This document shows positions 9,229 through 18,314 of a stretch of 64,000 nt of DNA, piece after piece. The notes below the pieces were generated by a model. The model made no database searches, was not told where the DNA came from, and saw only the letters and a list, made by a program, of their open reading frames with translations. Position 1 is the stretch's first letter. Every line of letters starts with the position of its first letter. Source of the stretch: Porphyromonas circumdentaria. Lineage in GTDB: Bacteria; Bacteroidota; Bacteroidia; Bacteroidales; Porphyromonadaceae. A program made the translations under genes and the position numbers. The stretch lies in NCBI RefSeq assembly GCF_900167105.1, contig NZ_FUXE01000002.1, positions 62,001 through 126,000 of the forward strand. Direction: 5' to 3'.

Positions 9229-10437
9229 CTACTTTTTGAAGACGCCACAGAAATCAAGGATAACTTTATCCGTACGATATTCGAGAGACTTAAAAGGTGT
9301 ATGTGCCGTCAAAAAGGCAATAATATCTGCCTTTTCATAAGCCTCTCGATAATCTGTAAGCTTAAAGGTATTATGCTCAGATATATTCGGCTCTACAAAT
9401 AGTACCTTAGCATTGTTCAGACCCTGCATTACACGGGTGGCGATATACTTGGCAGGAGACTCTCTTAGATCGTCAATATCGGGCTTGAAAGACAATCCCA
9501 TCATGGCAATTACTGGAGAGTATCCGTAGCGATTCTCAAAACCTTGGATGGTTTTACTTATTTTCTCGGCACACCAGAAAGATTTATAATTGTTTATCTC
9601 TCGAGCACCCGCTATAAGTTTACTTTCCAGCGGGAAAGCAGAAGAAATAAAATAGGGGTCAACTGCTATACAATGTCCCCCTACACCACTTCCTGGTTGT
9701 AAGATGTTTACTCGTGGATGTTTATTAGCCAGCTCTATCAATTCCCAAACATTAATTCCAGCCTTATCGCAAATAAGAGAGAGTTCATTGGCAAAAGCAA
9801 TCTGTACATCACGACTCGCATTCTCTGTTAATTTGCACAATTCTGCTGTACGAGCATTTGTCCCATGTAGAGCTCCCTTTACAAAATGTGCATAAAATTC
9901 TTTCGCACGCTCAGTTGCTTCCTCGGTTAAGCCCCCAATTACCCGATCGTTATGCTCCAATTCATAAATAACATTCCCTGGAAGAATACGCTCTGGACAA
10001 TAAGCTATATGTAACAATCCTTGTAGTTCAGGACGCTCTCGATAGATTAACTCTGCCATTTGTTCTGTTGTTCCTATCGGAGAGGTAGACTCAATAATGA
10101 ACAAATCTCCCTTCTTTAATAGGGGAAGTACAGATTTTGTAGCAGCCTCTACGCATGCAATATCGGGGTCATGATTGGCCTTAAAAGGAGTAGGTACAAC
10201 AACCAAATAAACATCACTCTCCTCTGGAGTTATAGAAGCACGAAAAACTCCTTTTTGTAGCACTTCTTGGAGGAGTTCTTCCATACCTGCCTCTATAAAG
10301 TGAAGCTCTCCCGAATTAGTTTTTGTAACAATATTGGAGTTTATATCGACTCCCAAAACCTCTATACCACTTTTAGCAGTTACTATCGCAGTGGGAAGTC
10401 CTATATAACCTAACCCAATAAAACAAGCTTTTTTCAT
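9229..10437 (-). CDS. wecC: UDP-N-acetyl-D-mannosamine dehydrogenase
   Basis: NAD-dependent four-electron oxidation of UDP-ManNAc to UDP-ManNAcA, cytoplasmic. 402 aa. Visible: NAD-binding GLGYIGLPTAIV (8-19), ESTSPIGTTEQM, central helix residues LTENASRDVQIAFANE, the catalytic cysteine motif GSGVGGHCIAVDPYF, and C-terminal GLSFKPDIDDLRESP. It acts directly after WecB, encoded 6 kb away at the other end of the same locus. WbpA-type UDP-GlcNAc dehydrogenases are similar, but the linked 2-epimerase favours the ManNAc substrate. Confidence 0.92.
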   Translation of the reverse strand: MKKACFIGLGYIGLPTAIVTAKSGIEVLGVDINSNIVTKTNSGELHFIEAGMEELLQEVLQKGVFRASITPEESDVYLVVVPTPFKANHDPDIACVEAATKSVLPLLKKGDLFIIESTSPIGTTEQMAELIYRERPELQGLLHIAYCPERILPGNVIYELEHNDRVIGGLTEEATERAKEFYAHFVKGALHGTNARTAELCKLTENASRDVQIAFANELSLICDKAGINVWELIELANKHPRVNILQPGSGVGGHCIAVDPYFISSAFPLESKLIAGAREINNYKSFWCAEKISKTIQGFENRYGYSPVIAMMGLSFKPDIDDLRESPAKYIATRVMQGLNNAKVLFVEPNISEHNTFKLTDYREAYEKADIIAFLTAHTPFKSLEYRTDKVILDFCGVFKK

Positions 10438-10620
10438 TCCGTTATTTTACTACAAAATAGTTTTCTATTATCCTATACCGCTGTCTTTCCCTGAAGAAAG
10501 TACCACACACTACATTGATTATATAATATACATCCGCTCTTTTGCCTCCCATACTGCCCACTAAACATATAACATAGTAAAGATTATATCGGGAGAAACA
10601 ATATGCTCGCCAAATAAGTA

Positions 10621-11778
10621 CTATTCACCCTTCTCTAAAGAAGCTTTGAGTGCCCGTTTACGTGCCAAACTGGCAATAAACATATTAGGTACAATCCAGA
10701 TAAAGATATTCAATAGAAGTAATAGGTTGATATTAAAAAATGAATCCCCAACAATGTTAAACAAAGAGAGTAACGTAGCATATAGTAGTATAATCACAAG
10801 TGCTTGTCTTTGACTTAACCCCAAAGCCATTATTCGATGATGGATATGGCTTTTATCGGCTTTAAAAGGATTTTTCTTCGATAAAATTCTCAATATAAAT
10901 ACATGGAATAAATCGAAACATGGAATAAACAAAGGGGCTATCACATATGAAAAAGGTAAAGCCCTACCTGTAACAGGAGTCAACAATCGCAAAGCCATGA
11001 AACTCAAAATAAGTCCTAAAGTTAAAGCCCCTGTGTCTCCCATAAAAATCTTCGTTCGCTTTTCTATCGTACCGAAAAGATTGAATCTCAAAAAAGCAAC
11101 CAAACAACCAACAATAGATACACAGATTATTGCATACAAATACATATTGGCATAAATAAAGAAAGGTATATAGAGCAGCATCCCCAAGAGTACCAAGCTT
11201 GTAGCCAATCCATCAATGCCATCAATTAGATTTATACTATTGATAACCAAAAGAAAAAAGAATATGGCTATGGGATATGCCAATACATTAGATAAGCTAT
11301 CTAAGAATAACAAACTATCCCAACCCGCAAGATAAACTCCCGAAAAAAGTAGAATAGAAGAAGAAAGGATTTGAGCTATAAATTTGCGTCGATAAGACAA
11401 TCCCACTAAGTCATCTACCACACCAACAGAGTATAGTAAAATAGTTGCAGGCAGAAGAAAAAGGATATCAGATACCCCATACAAGGGAAAATCTATAGGT
11501 AGAGTTAATAAACTTCCTGCAGCTAAGAAAAGAGAGACAACCAATGTTACTACAGGAAAAAACACTATTCCTCCCAAGCGAGGAATAGTTCCCTTATGTA
11601 CAGTTCTCTCATTTTCTCTATCAAAAATACCTTGAGCATAGGCAATGAAAGACAAGCGGCGCAAAGCAATATAAGAAAGAACAGAGGTGGTTAACAGCAA
11701 CAAGAAAAAGAAGAGCATCCTTTTGAGCCCCCCATCCACGTTATATACAGCCGTTATATCTACAAAAACAGACCTCAT
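10621..11778 (-). CDS. wecA: undecaprenyl-phosphate N-acetylhexosamine-1-phosphate transferase
   Basis: MraY/WecA-family membrane enzyme that starts glycan assembly by moving GlcNAc-1-P (or a related sugar phosphate) onto undecaprenyl phosphate. 385 aa with about 11 transmembrane helices. Hallmarks: DDLVGLSYRRKF, the catalytic NSINLIDGIDGLA, FMGDTGALTLG, and the HIHHRIMALGLS loop. Start is uncertain: the first ATG (11778) adds 20 hydrophilic residues; an ATG at 11718 begins right at the first helix. It leads the polysaccharide run, separated from wecC by 183 bp in which I see nothing recognisable. Confidence 0.92.
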   Translation of the reverse strand: MRSVFVDITAVYNVDGGLKRMLFFFLLLLTTSVLSYIALRRLSFIAYAQGIFDRENERTVHKGTIPRLGGIVFFPVVTLVVSLFLAAGSLLTLPIDFPLYGVSDILFLLPATILLYSVGVVDDLVGLSYRRKFIAQILSSSILLFSGVYLAGWDSLLFLDSLSNVLAYPIAIFFFLLVINSINLIDGIDGLATSLVLLGMLLYIPFFIYANMYLYAIICVSIVGCLVAFLRFNLFGTIEKRTKIFMGDTGALTLGLILSFMALRLLTPVTGRALPFSYVIAPLFIPCFDLFHVFILRILSKKNPFKADKSHIHHRIMALGLSQRQALVIILLYATLLSLFNIVGDSFFNINLLLLLNIFIWIVPNMFIASLARKRALKASLEKGE

Positions 11779-11928
11779 ACTCCCTTATTTGCAAGTAAAA
11801 TAGAGGTTCATTGTAGACAACGTACGCTTTCTTATAAAATCATTTGCAATAAAAAAATAGGCTCCCATCACAAGTTCTTGGATAATTAAATCCCTTCAAT
11901 AAAGATTTCGCATGTCTGTATTGTGTCA

Positions 11929-11936
11929 CAAAGGTA
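11929..11936 (-). promoter_or_regulatory. candidate -7 promoter element of wecA
   Basis: TACCTTTG on the minus strand, a full TAnnTTTG match, about 150 nt before the wecA start. A TTGG lies upstream but only 12 nt away, so the -33 half is not canonical. The remaining wecA-bioA spacer (11779-12070) shows nothing else. Confidence 0.4.
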
Positions 11937-12070
11937 ATTAATTATTGCCAAGTTCCTGACTTTTTATTCATAAAGTGTGGAGTTTTTATGTTAAAATAAC
12001 CCCATTCATAAAACTATAAAGCCTGTATTCCTCTCATTTTTCACAATCTGTATAAAAAGTAACTATAAGA

Positions 12071-13357
12071 CTAATCATACTGCTCTCGAACTATTTTTAC
12101 CAAGCTATGAGTTAGTCGGCTCAAGTCCTCCTCTCCTATTATATAAGGAGGCATCAGATAACAGAGACGACCAAAAGGACGTACCCATACCCCCTCCTCC
12201 ACAAAACGTTGCTGCATACGCGCCATATTGACAGGCTTTTTCGTTTCGATTACACCTATTCCCCCCAAGACACGTACCTCCTCTACTCCCTTAAAAGAGG
12301 AGGCCAATAAAAGTTCCTCTCGCATTTGCGCTTCCATAGCTTTAATCTTCTCCTGCCAAGAGGTAGAGAGCAATAGAGAAAGGCTCTCCAAGGCCACTGC
12401 ACAGGCTAAAGGATTGCCCATGAACGTAGGGCCGTGCATGAAACACCCTGCATCGCCTGAACATATCGTATCGGCTATAGTTTTATGCGTACAAGTAGCC
12501 GACAAAGTCATATATCCTCCCGTCAAAGCCTTACCCAAGCAGAGAATATCGGGTACCGCCCCCGCATGCTCTGCCGCCCAAAAAGTGCCCGTACGCCCAA
12601 ATCCTGTAGCTATCTCATCAAAAATAACAAGCACTCCATACTCATGACATAGAGCTAAAGCCTCTTTGAGATAGTTGGGATGATAGAAATACATTCCTCC
12701 TGCCCCCTGTACAATGGGTTCCAATACCAAAGCAGCTATATTCTTCCCCTCCTGCTGCAACAATTCCTTCAGCGGATTGAGATCGGAAGCCTTCCACTCT
12801 CCATGGAACTTACTCTTCGGTTGAGGGAGAAAGTATTGCCGAGGGAGCGCGCGCTCAAAGAGAGTATGCATGCCCGTAGTCGGGTCACATACACTCATAG
12901 CATGCCACGTATCTCCATGGTAACCAGAGCGTATCGTAGCAAAAGCTTGTCGCTTTGGTGCCCCTTTTGCATGCTGATACTGAATAGCCATTTTCAGTGC
13001 CACCTCTACCGCAACCGAGCCACTATCTGCATAGAAAATCTGATCTATTCCCTCGGGAAGTAGGGGAAGTAGTTTACTTGCCAACTCAACTGCTGGGCGG
13101 TGCGTAAAACCGCCAAACATGATATGGCTCATTTGATCTATCTGCTTTTGAATAGCTCTATTGAGACGAGGATGATTATAGCCGTGGATTGCCGCCCACC
13201 AAGAGCTCATTCCATCGACTAATTGCTCGCCTGTTTCCAAGTAGATATATACCCCCTCGGCACGCTGTACGGGAAAAACGGGCAAAGGGTCAATGGTAGA
13301 AGTATAAGGGTGCCATAAATGCTCTCGGTCTATCCTCAACAATTCGTTTGTAGTCAT
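12071..13357 (-). CDS. bioA: adenosylmethionine-8-amino-7-oxononanoate aminotransferase
   Basis: PLP enzyme that converts KAPA to DAPA in biotin synthesis, using S-adenosylmethionine as amino donor. 428 aa, normal length. Visible: LWHPYTS at the N-terminus, [30 protein letters not shown] (PLP phosphate), the [15 protein letters not shown] aspartate motif, and [14 protein letters not shown] with the Schiff-base lysine. Overlaps bioB by 4 bp, so the pair is coupled. bioF, bioC and bioD are not in the window. The product supplies biotin for the carrier protein at 63072. Confidence 0.96.
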   Translation of the reverse strand: MTTNELLRIDREHLWHPYTSTIDPLPVFPVQRAEGVYIYLETGEQLVDGMSSWWAAIHGYNHPRLNRAIQKQIDQMSHIMFGGFTHRPAVELASKLLPLLPEGIDQIFYADSGSVAVEVALKMAIQYQHAKGAPKRQAFATIRSGYHGDTWHAMSVCDPTTGMHTLFERALPRQYFLPQPKSKFHGEWKASDLNPLKELLQQEGKNIAALVLEPIVQGAGGMYFYHPNYLKEALALCHEYGVLVIFDEIATGFGRTGTFWAAEHAGAVPDILCLGKALTGGYMTLSATCTHKTIADTICSGDAGCFMHGPTFMGNPLACAVALESLSLLLSTSWQEKIKAMEAQMREELLLASSFKGVEEVRVLGGIGVIETKKPVNMARMQQRFVEEGVWVRPFGRLCYLMPPYIIGEEDLSRLTHSLVKIVREQYD

Positions 13358-14343
13358 ATTCTATCTTCTGTCTCCCAAGTAGTTTCGATTTCATTACTGT
13401 AGCCCATCTCTTTGATAAGCTGCATATCCTCCTCTGCCCTTACCCCTATGGTAGTAAGCATATCGCCCGTAATAGCAGCGTTAATACCTATATACATCGC
13501 TTTGCGCACGATGGGAAGAGGTATCTGGATGCGACCACCACTGAAACGTAAATAGGCCTTGGGATTGATAAGTCGAAAAAGAGCAACCGTCGTGAGATAC
13601 TCTTCGGGCGAGAGAGGAGGCACACTGGCAAGAGGTGTACCCGCTATGGGTTGTAGCATATTGATGGGAATGGAATATACCCCTATATCCCGCAAAAAAA
13701 GAGCGAAGTCTATACGATCTTCCATACGCTCCCCCATACCTATAATTCCCCCCGAACAGACCCTCATACCGACACGACGCGCAGCTTTTATTGTTTCTAA
13801 CTTATCTTTTTGGCTGTGTGTAGTGCAGAGCTTCCCAAAAAAGTTAGGAGCCGTTTCCATATTGCAATGGTAAGTGGTAACACCTGCCTCGTAAAGAATA
13901 CGCAAACGCTCCTCATCCAACAACCCCAAAGAAGCACAGCAACGCACCCCACTTTCGCGGCGAATAGCCTTGTAGGTATCTGCCAACGTCTGGATTTCCC
14001 GCAGAGACAAACTTCGTCCACTGGCCACTAAGGAAAAACGCTTTATCCCCTGTGCATGGTTGTAGTTAGCCTGTGCAACACATGCCTCTGTATCTAAGAG
14101 AGGATATACTTGTGCTCCTGTAGTATAGTGTCTACTCTGTGCACACCACTTGCAATCCTCTGGACAATTACCACTCTTGACATTTATTATGGAGCAGGTA
14201 TCAAAACCTTTACCCATCATTCGTTGAGTAATCTGGTGTGCAGCCTCGTAAAGCACCTCGGGTAAACATTTATTCCAAATCTCTAAGACTTCTTCCCTCG
14301 AGAGTTTGTAACCATTTACTATTTTCTCTACTATTTCCTGCAT
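13354..14343 (-). CDS. bioB: biotin synthase
   Basis: Radical-SAM enzyme inserting sulfur into dethiobiotin. 329 aa. The radical SAM cysteine triad is in [14 protein letters not shown]; further family motifs are [10 protein letters not shown] and SGGIIGMGE, and the C-terminal RFSGGRI includes the conserved arginine. First gene of the bioB-bioA pair, with bioA starting inside its last codons. No BirA-type operator was recognised upstream. Confidence 0.97.
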   Translation of the reverse strand: MQEIVEKIVNGYKLSREEVLEIWNKCLPEVLYEAAHQITQRMMGKGFDTCSIINVKSGNCPEDCKWCAQSRHYTTGAQVYPLLDTEACVAQANYNHAQGIKRFSLVASGRSLSLREIQTLADTYKAIRRESGVRCCASLGLLDEERLRILYEAGVTTYHCNMETAPNFFGKLCTTHSQKDKLETIKAARRVGMRVCSGGIIGMGERMEDRIDFALFLRDIGVYSIPINMLQPIAGTPLASVPPLSPEEYLTTVALFRLINPKAYLRFSGGRIQIPLPIVRKAMYIGINAAITGDMLTTIGVRAEEDMQLIKEMGYSNEIETTWETEDRI

Positions 14344-14374
14344 TATTCGTTAAGGGGTTGGTTGGTAATAAAGC

Positions 14375-14417
14375 AACCTCTCCCAGTACTTCTGTATAAG
14401 AAGTCTGCGGAGAGGTT
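14375..14417 (-). terminator. terminator after the POT transporter gene
   Basis: Perfect 9-bp stem (AACCTCTCC 14375-14383 with GGAGAGGTT 14409-14417) extended by a second stem (ACTTCT/AGAAGT) around a TATAC loop. On the minus strand it is followed by GCTTTATT, a short T-run, 26 bp beyond the transporter stop. Confidence 0.6.
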
Positions 14418-14442
14418 GGTGCTGTTAAATATTATCTTACGA

Positions 14443-16419
14443 TTAAGCGGTAACGCGCTCCAATCGTTTCATTACAGAGAATATGAATGCCGCTGAGAGT
14501 AGACAGCATGCAATAAGTACTCCCCAGAATGCTACCAATGAAAGTTTTTCCCAGAAAGCTCCCATAACACCTACGAGGAGGTTGCCCACCGCAGTTGCTG
14601 CAAGCCATCCACCCTGCATCAAACCTGCATATTGTGGGGGAGAAACTTTTGATACAAACGAAAGACCCATTGGGCTGAGGAATAGCTCTGCCATAGTCAA
14701 TACGAGATAAGTACCGATGAGTACGTTGGGCGATACCAAAACATCGCTTGTACCCTTGATGTCACTTGGTGCTGGCAAACCGATAGATGATACTAAAAGC
14801 ACGAGGAAGCCTAAAGCAGCCAACAACATACCGATACCAATCTTACGTGGAGCAGAAGGTTCTTTATCTCTGTTAGCAAGGTAAGTGAAGAATCCTACTG
14901 TTACGGGTGTCAACAGGATAATGAAGAATGGGTTAAACTGTTGGAAAATCTGAGGTGTGATACTTCTAAGACCATCGGCAATAGGCTGAATATCTACATA
15001 GTAACCACCTATGAGACCTGCTATACCTAATACAACAAGTAGCAAACCTGTTTTGGGGTTCTTCTTACCACCGAGGAGCCCGAAGAGTGAAAGATATACA
15101 CCATACATAAGAGCTACAAAAGGTAGCAACATCATCAAAGAGAAGGGGATATAACCATTGGCTGTAACCTTGCTCACCGTATAGTCACGAGCAAAGAAGG
15201 TCATCGTCAAACCATTTTGGTGGAATGCCATCCAGAAGAAGATAACTACGGCAAACACAAGACCCAAAGCGAGCAAGCGTTCGCGTACTTCCTTCTTAGA
15301 CATTGGAGCTGCAGCTCCCTCTTGATTAGCCTTAGCTTTAGCCTGTTTGGCGGTAACGTCTGCCTCTTTCCAAGTTTTACGGAAGAGAACGAAGATGAGA
15401 ATAGATATAATCAAACTACCGCAAGCTACAAAGAAAGCCCAACTGTAAGATTTAGAAAGAGTTGTTGCTACATATTTATTACCGAAATCTCTCTCGAAAC
15501 CTTTAGAATCGGTTGTAGCTAAAAACTCAGCAGGCACCTCTGCCTGAGCGATACGCTCACGAAGCACAGCCTTAGCCTCATTGTCAGAAGCCTTACGACT
15601 TGCCATTAACTCATAGTCTGCATCGGTAACCGTGAGGTTAGGATCGGTAATTGCACCCGCTTTGGTGTACTGATGAAGCCCTGCGAACTTAAGATTGAAA
15701 AGGATTTCAGCCTCGTCTTGAGGGAAAATCACACCTTTCTTTTTCTTCGCATCGGCAATCTTTTTAGCCTGTTCTTCGGCACTTTCAGAAGCGAACTTAG
15801 GGTGCTCAGCCTGATACTCAGCCATGAAAGTAGCCTCATCTACTACCTTATCGTTAAGAGCTACATAGTTCTTAGGAATAGAAGCATCGTAGTAGAAGTT
15901 TTCTTGCTGAAGGAAGTAGTTGGTAATAGCGTTCCCCATACTTGGAGCAAAGAAAGCACCGATGTTGATGAACATATAGAAAATAGAAAACGCCATATCT
16001 CTACTCTTGGAATAGAGTGGGTTATCGTAAAGTTTTCCTACGAGAGCTTGTAGATTTCCCTTAAACATACCCGTCCCAGCGGATATAAGTATGAGGGATA
16101 AAGCCATGAAGGCAATCCCTTCTGTACCAGTACCAAACGGAATACCTAAAAGGAGATAACCTCCAAACATGACCGTAATACCAATTAAAATGGTCTTACC
16201 ATAACCCAACCATTTATCGGCAACGATACCTCCAAACACAGGCAAGAAATATACGAGAGCTAAGAAAGTCCCGTAAATAAGACTTGTGGTTGCAGATGAA
16301 AAGCCAAATTTGGCTTGCATGTAAAGAGTTAAAATCGCCAACATGGTGTAGTAACCAAAGCGTTCTCCCATGTTCGCGAGGGCCAGAACGACCAGCCCTT
16401 TCGGGTGACTTTTTGCCAT
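14443..16419 (-). CDS. POT/PTR-family proton-dependent oligopeptide transporter
   Basis: Inner-membrane di/tripeptide importer of the major facilitator superfamily, 658 aa against about 450-500 for bacterial relatives. The helix 1 motif reads NMGERFGYY at 16-24, so the first glutamate of the canonical ExxER proton-coupling motif is Asn16; E19 and R20 remain. FINIGAFFAPSMG in helix 5 is the PTR signature region. About 150 charged residues (170-322) are inserted between helices 5 and 6, predicted periplasmic from helix counting. It follows the DUF4831 gene by 23 bp. Peptide uptake suits an asaccharolytic, amino-acid-using organism. Confidence 0.92.
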   Translation of the reverse strand: MAKSHPKGLVVLALANMGERFGYYTMLAILTLYMQAKFGFSSATTSLIYGTFLALVYFLPVFGGIVADKWLGYGKTILIGITVMFGGYLLLGIPFGTGTEGIAFMALSLILISAGTGMFKGNLQALVGKLYDNPLYSKSRDMAFSIFYMFINIGAFFAPSMGNAITNYFLQQENFYYDASIPKNYVALNDKVVDEATFMAEYQAEHPKFASESAEEQAKKIADAKKKKGVIFPQDEAEILFNLKFAGLHQYTKAGAITDPNLTVTDADYELMASRKASDNEAKAVLRERIAQAEVPAEFLATTDSKGFERDFGNKYVATTLSKSYSWAFFVACGSLIISILIFVLFRKTWKEADVTAKQAKAKANQEGAAAPMSKKEVRERLLALGLVFAVVIFFWMAFHQNGLTMTFFARDYTVSKVTANGYIPFSLMMLLPFVALMYGVYLSLFGLLGGKKNPKTGLLLVVLGIAGLIGGYYVDIQPIADGLRSITPQIFQQFNPFFIILLTPVTVGFFTYLANRDKEPSAPRKIGIGMLLAALGFLVLLVSSIGLPAPSDIKGTSDVLVSPNVLIGTYLVLTMAELFLSPMGLSFVSKVSPPQYAGLMQGGWLAATAVGNLLVGVMGAFWEKLSLVAFWGVLIACCLLSAAFIFSVMKRLERVTA

Positions 16420-16442
16420 ACTTTTAATTATTAATGTGAGAT

Positions 16443-17528
16443 TTATTCTTTCTTGTGTATCGAGAGAATGGCACCTGTGTTCACATCAAACAAGACGCAT
16501 ACATTGCCCTCTTTGGGTTTTGTTATTTGACTATCCAATGAAACTCTATATCCAAACTGAGTAATCGGCAGATTCTCTTTGGCTATTTGCTTCTTACCGA
16601 CACTAACCGTAGCCGTAGCACTGCCTGGTACATTATATATGATGCCTTTCAGTTTACGCTCGCGTTTATCAAGCTCATCGGCAGAGATTTCTTGTAGATT
16701 TCTCGTTGGGGAGAGATTAAAGGTAACAGCCTCCCCTTTGGTGGCATTGGGTGACAACAAGCCTTCTCGAGAGGAGAAACGAACCAGCGTGCGGTTATTT
16801 ATAGCCCCCTCGGGTGCTATCGAAAAGTGTCGGTACGAAGTTTCGGTTGTAAAAGTTCCCTCAAAGAGTTCTTCCAGTCCTGCTATTTGAGATTTAAGCT
16901 CCGAAACAGCCATCTCGTAAGCAGCACCGTCACGCGGTGCACTCTCTGCCTTGCCAGAGATTAGCTCCAGTAAATCCTCTCGCATTTCAAAGAGCTTACC
17001 CGCCACAATCTCGGCACGCTTTGCTTTGGAAGTCGCAAAGGCATACTCTCGAGGTAGGGCAATGCTCTTCCGCTCGGGCATTGGCTCAGATTCTAAAGTC
17101 TCTTTCTTTTTAACAGTAGAAGGAATGCCATCTGTATTGATGCCCGATATGACCCCCTCTTTGGTCAGGGCCACATAACTAAAAGGGTTTGGTGCTTTGA
17201 AAGAAACGATATATTGTTGTCCCTCATCGGGCACACCGAGAGACTCTATTTGGGTCTCTTTAATCCGATAAGAAATTTCCTGTTGGGTTTTGAACTCTTT
17301 GCCTAAAAGAATAGGAGCATACTCTGCCAATTCTCCTGGGGTATAAACCGTTTTCTCTATAGTTAGAGAGACTTGTACCCAACTCTTGGGGAGGTAATAA
17401 ACAATTCCTTGAGCAGCATACTCCGTTGCTGAGTACCGAGTTACATCTGCCTGCGACCACATCACTTGAGAGGATGGGAGCAAAGCAAGCAATATGCAGA
17501 AAGTTTTCTTTAGCAACTCGTACTTCAT
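16443..17528 (-). CDS. secreted DUF4831-family protein
   Basis: 361 aa, function unknown. An N-terminal signal peptide is evident (KKTFCILLALLPSSQVMWSQ) with cleavage predicted near residue 26. The body begins with YLPKSWVQVSLTIEKT, as expected for the Bacteroidota-restricted DUF4831 family, and is mostly beta-rich with no catalytic motif I can name. No lipobox. It is the first gene of an operon with the peptide transporter, so a role near peptide uptake in the periplasm is possible but only by context. Start ATG at 17528 has a -7 element 23 nt upstream. Confidence 0.8.
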   Translation of the reverse strand: MKYELLKKTFCILLALLPSSQVMWSQADVTRYSATEYAAQGIVYYLPKSWVQVSLTIEKTVYTPGELAEYAPILLGKEFKTQQEISYRIKETQIESLGVPDEGQQYIVSFKAPNPFSYVALTKEGVISGINTDGIPSTVKKKETLESEPMPERKSIALPREYAFATSKAKRAEIVAGKLFEMREDLLELISGKAESAPRDGAAYEMAVSELKSQIAGLEELFEGTFTTETSYRHFSIAPEGAINNRTLVRFSSREGLLSPNATKGEAVTFNLSPTRNLQEISADELDKRERKLKGIIYNVPGSATATVSVGKKQIAKENLPITQFGYRVSLDSQITKPKEGNVCVLFDVNTGAILSIHKKE

Positions 17529-17550
17529 TGTTCAAAATTTTCAGCAAATG

Positions 17551-17558
17551 CAAAGCTA
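17551..17558 (-). promoter_or_regulatory. candidate -7 element of the DUF4831-POT operon
   Basis: TAGCTTTG on the minus strand, matching TAnnTTTG, 22 nt before the DUF4831 start codon; predicted leader is only about 16 nt. No TTG at the -33 distance. Confidence 0.4.
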
Positions 17559-17969
17559 AGTAATTTCATCGAGATAATTTCCCTTTACCCTCGCGATAGT
17601 ATCCTATTGGCACTCCATTTTCACAACATTTGTTCTTTTTCTCTTTCTGAATAAGGGTACAACTTATTTACAACAGTATAAAGCTCTCCACAAACAGGTA
17701 TCACAAAAAAGATTGTACAGGGTTGTATTTTTTTCACGCCACACAAAAATCTTTGTAGACCTCAATCTCTCTTAGAGGAGGAAAAGGAGCTTGGCACCTA
17801 TCGGGTAGCCACAAACGAAGTAAAGGAGTTGACTCAAAATGGGTTGTATAATCGAGTAATACAAAGGGGAACAGCTCCTATAAACCCCAGAGCCACTACA
17901 AAAAACATATAAATAACTGGAGAAAAAGAGTTTACTACTTACTAAAACCCTGTTTCCTATAAAGCAAAA

Positions 17970-18110
17970 GTTTATTTGCAGATTGCAAATATGTATATTC
18001 AACTTGAATATATGTGTATTCAATCTGCGTATATATATATTCAATCTAAAAATAGAGTTTTACTCAAGAGGAAAACAACTTTTAGTCAGTAGGTTTTGAA
18101 TTTTTCGACG
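17970..18110. repeat. dispersed repeat element, copy A (21-22 nt core plus shared right flank)
   Basis: The core starts TTTATTTGCAGATTG (17971) and contains units at 17978 (22 nt), 18000 (21 nt) and 18021 (21 nt), the last two beginning CAACTTGA and CAATCTGC, then CAATCTAAAAATAGAG. The right flank has TACTCAAGAGGAAA (18061-18074) and TTTTGAATTTTTCGAC 19 nt later. The same flank, with the same spacing, occurs beside copy B at 59911-60055. The reverse complement of this core aligns with copy B's core, so the two cores lie in opposite orientations relative to the flank. Confidence 0.7.
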
Positions 18111-18207
18111 GAAGAATCAAAAGTAAAATAGCTCCCTCTCCATTCGCAGGAAACTATAAATCGGTTTCCTCCAGCCTATAAGACTCTCCCATCTCTCTCT
18201 AAAAGTG

Positions 18208-18215
18208 TATTTTTG
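18208..18215 (+). promoter_or_regulatory. candidate -7 element of the ABC exporter gene
   Basis: TATTTTTG, a TAnnTTTG match, about 100 nt before the ATG at 18315. It rules out an upstream TTG start at 18213, which would lie inside the promoter. No clear -33 TTG. Confidence 0.5.
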
Positions 18216-18314
18216 CACAGCACACACAAAGGGACTTACTCATTATCGGCAAGTAGTTTTTACCTCAAGCCCAGAGCAAATTCCTCTGTTCCTAAAACAA
18301 TTTGCACACTAAAG

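Larger units (their letters stand above)
17529..18314. other. 786-bp divergent intergenic region
   Basis: Separates the divergent DUF4831 operon and ABC exporter gene. It holds a promoter element on each side and the repeat element at 17970-18110. A minus-strand reading frame at 17772-18044 is made largely of the repeat and is not credible as a gene. 17590-17960 shows nothing else I can name. Confidence 0.6.

Noticed and set aside
17772-18044. 90-aa minus-strand reading frame
   Set aside because: Its N-terminal third is translated from the 21-22 nt repeat, and the product looks random and cysteine-rich.
18213-18314. N-terminal extension of the ABC exporter from a TTG at 18213
   Set aside because: The codon lies inside the TATTTTTG promoter box, and the added residues resemble no family member; ATG at 18315 gives the normal MsbA-type start.
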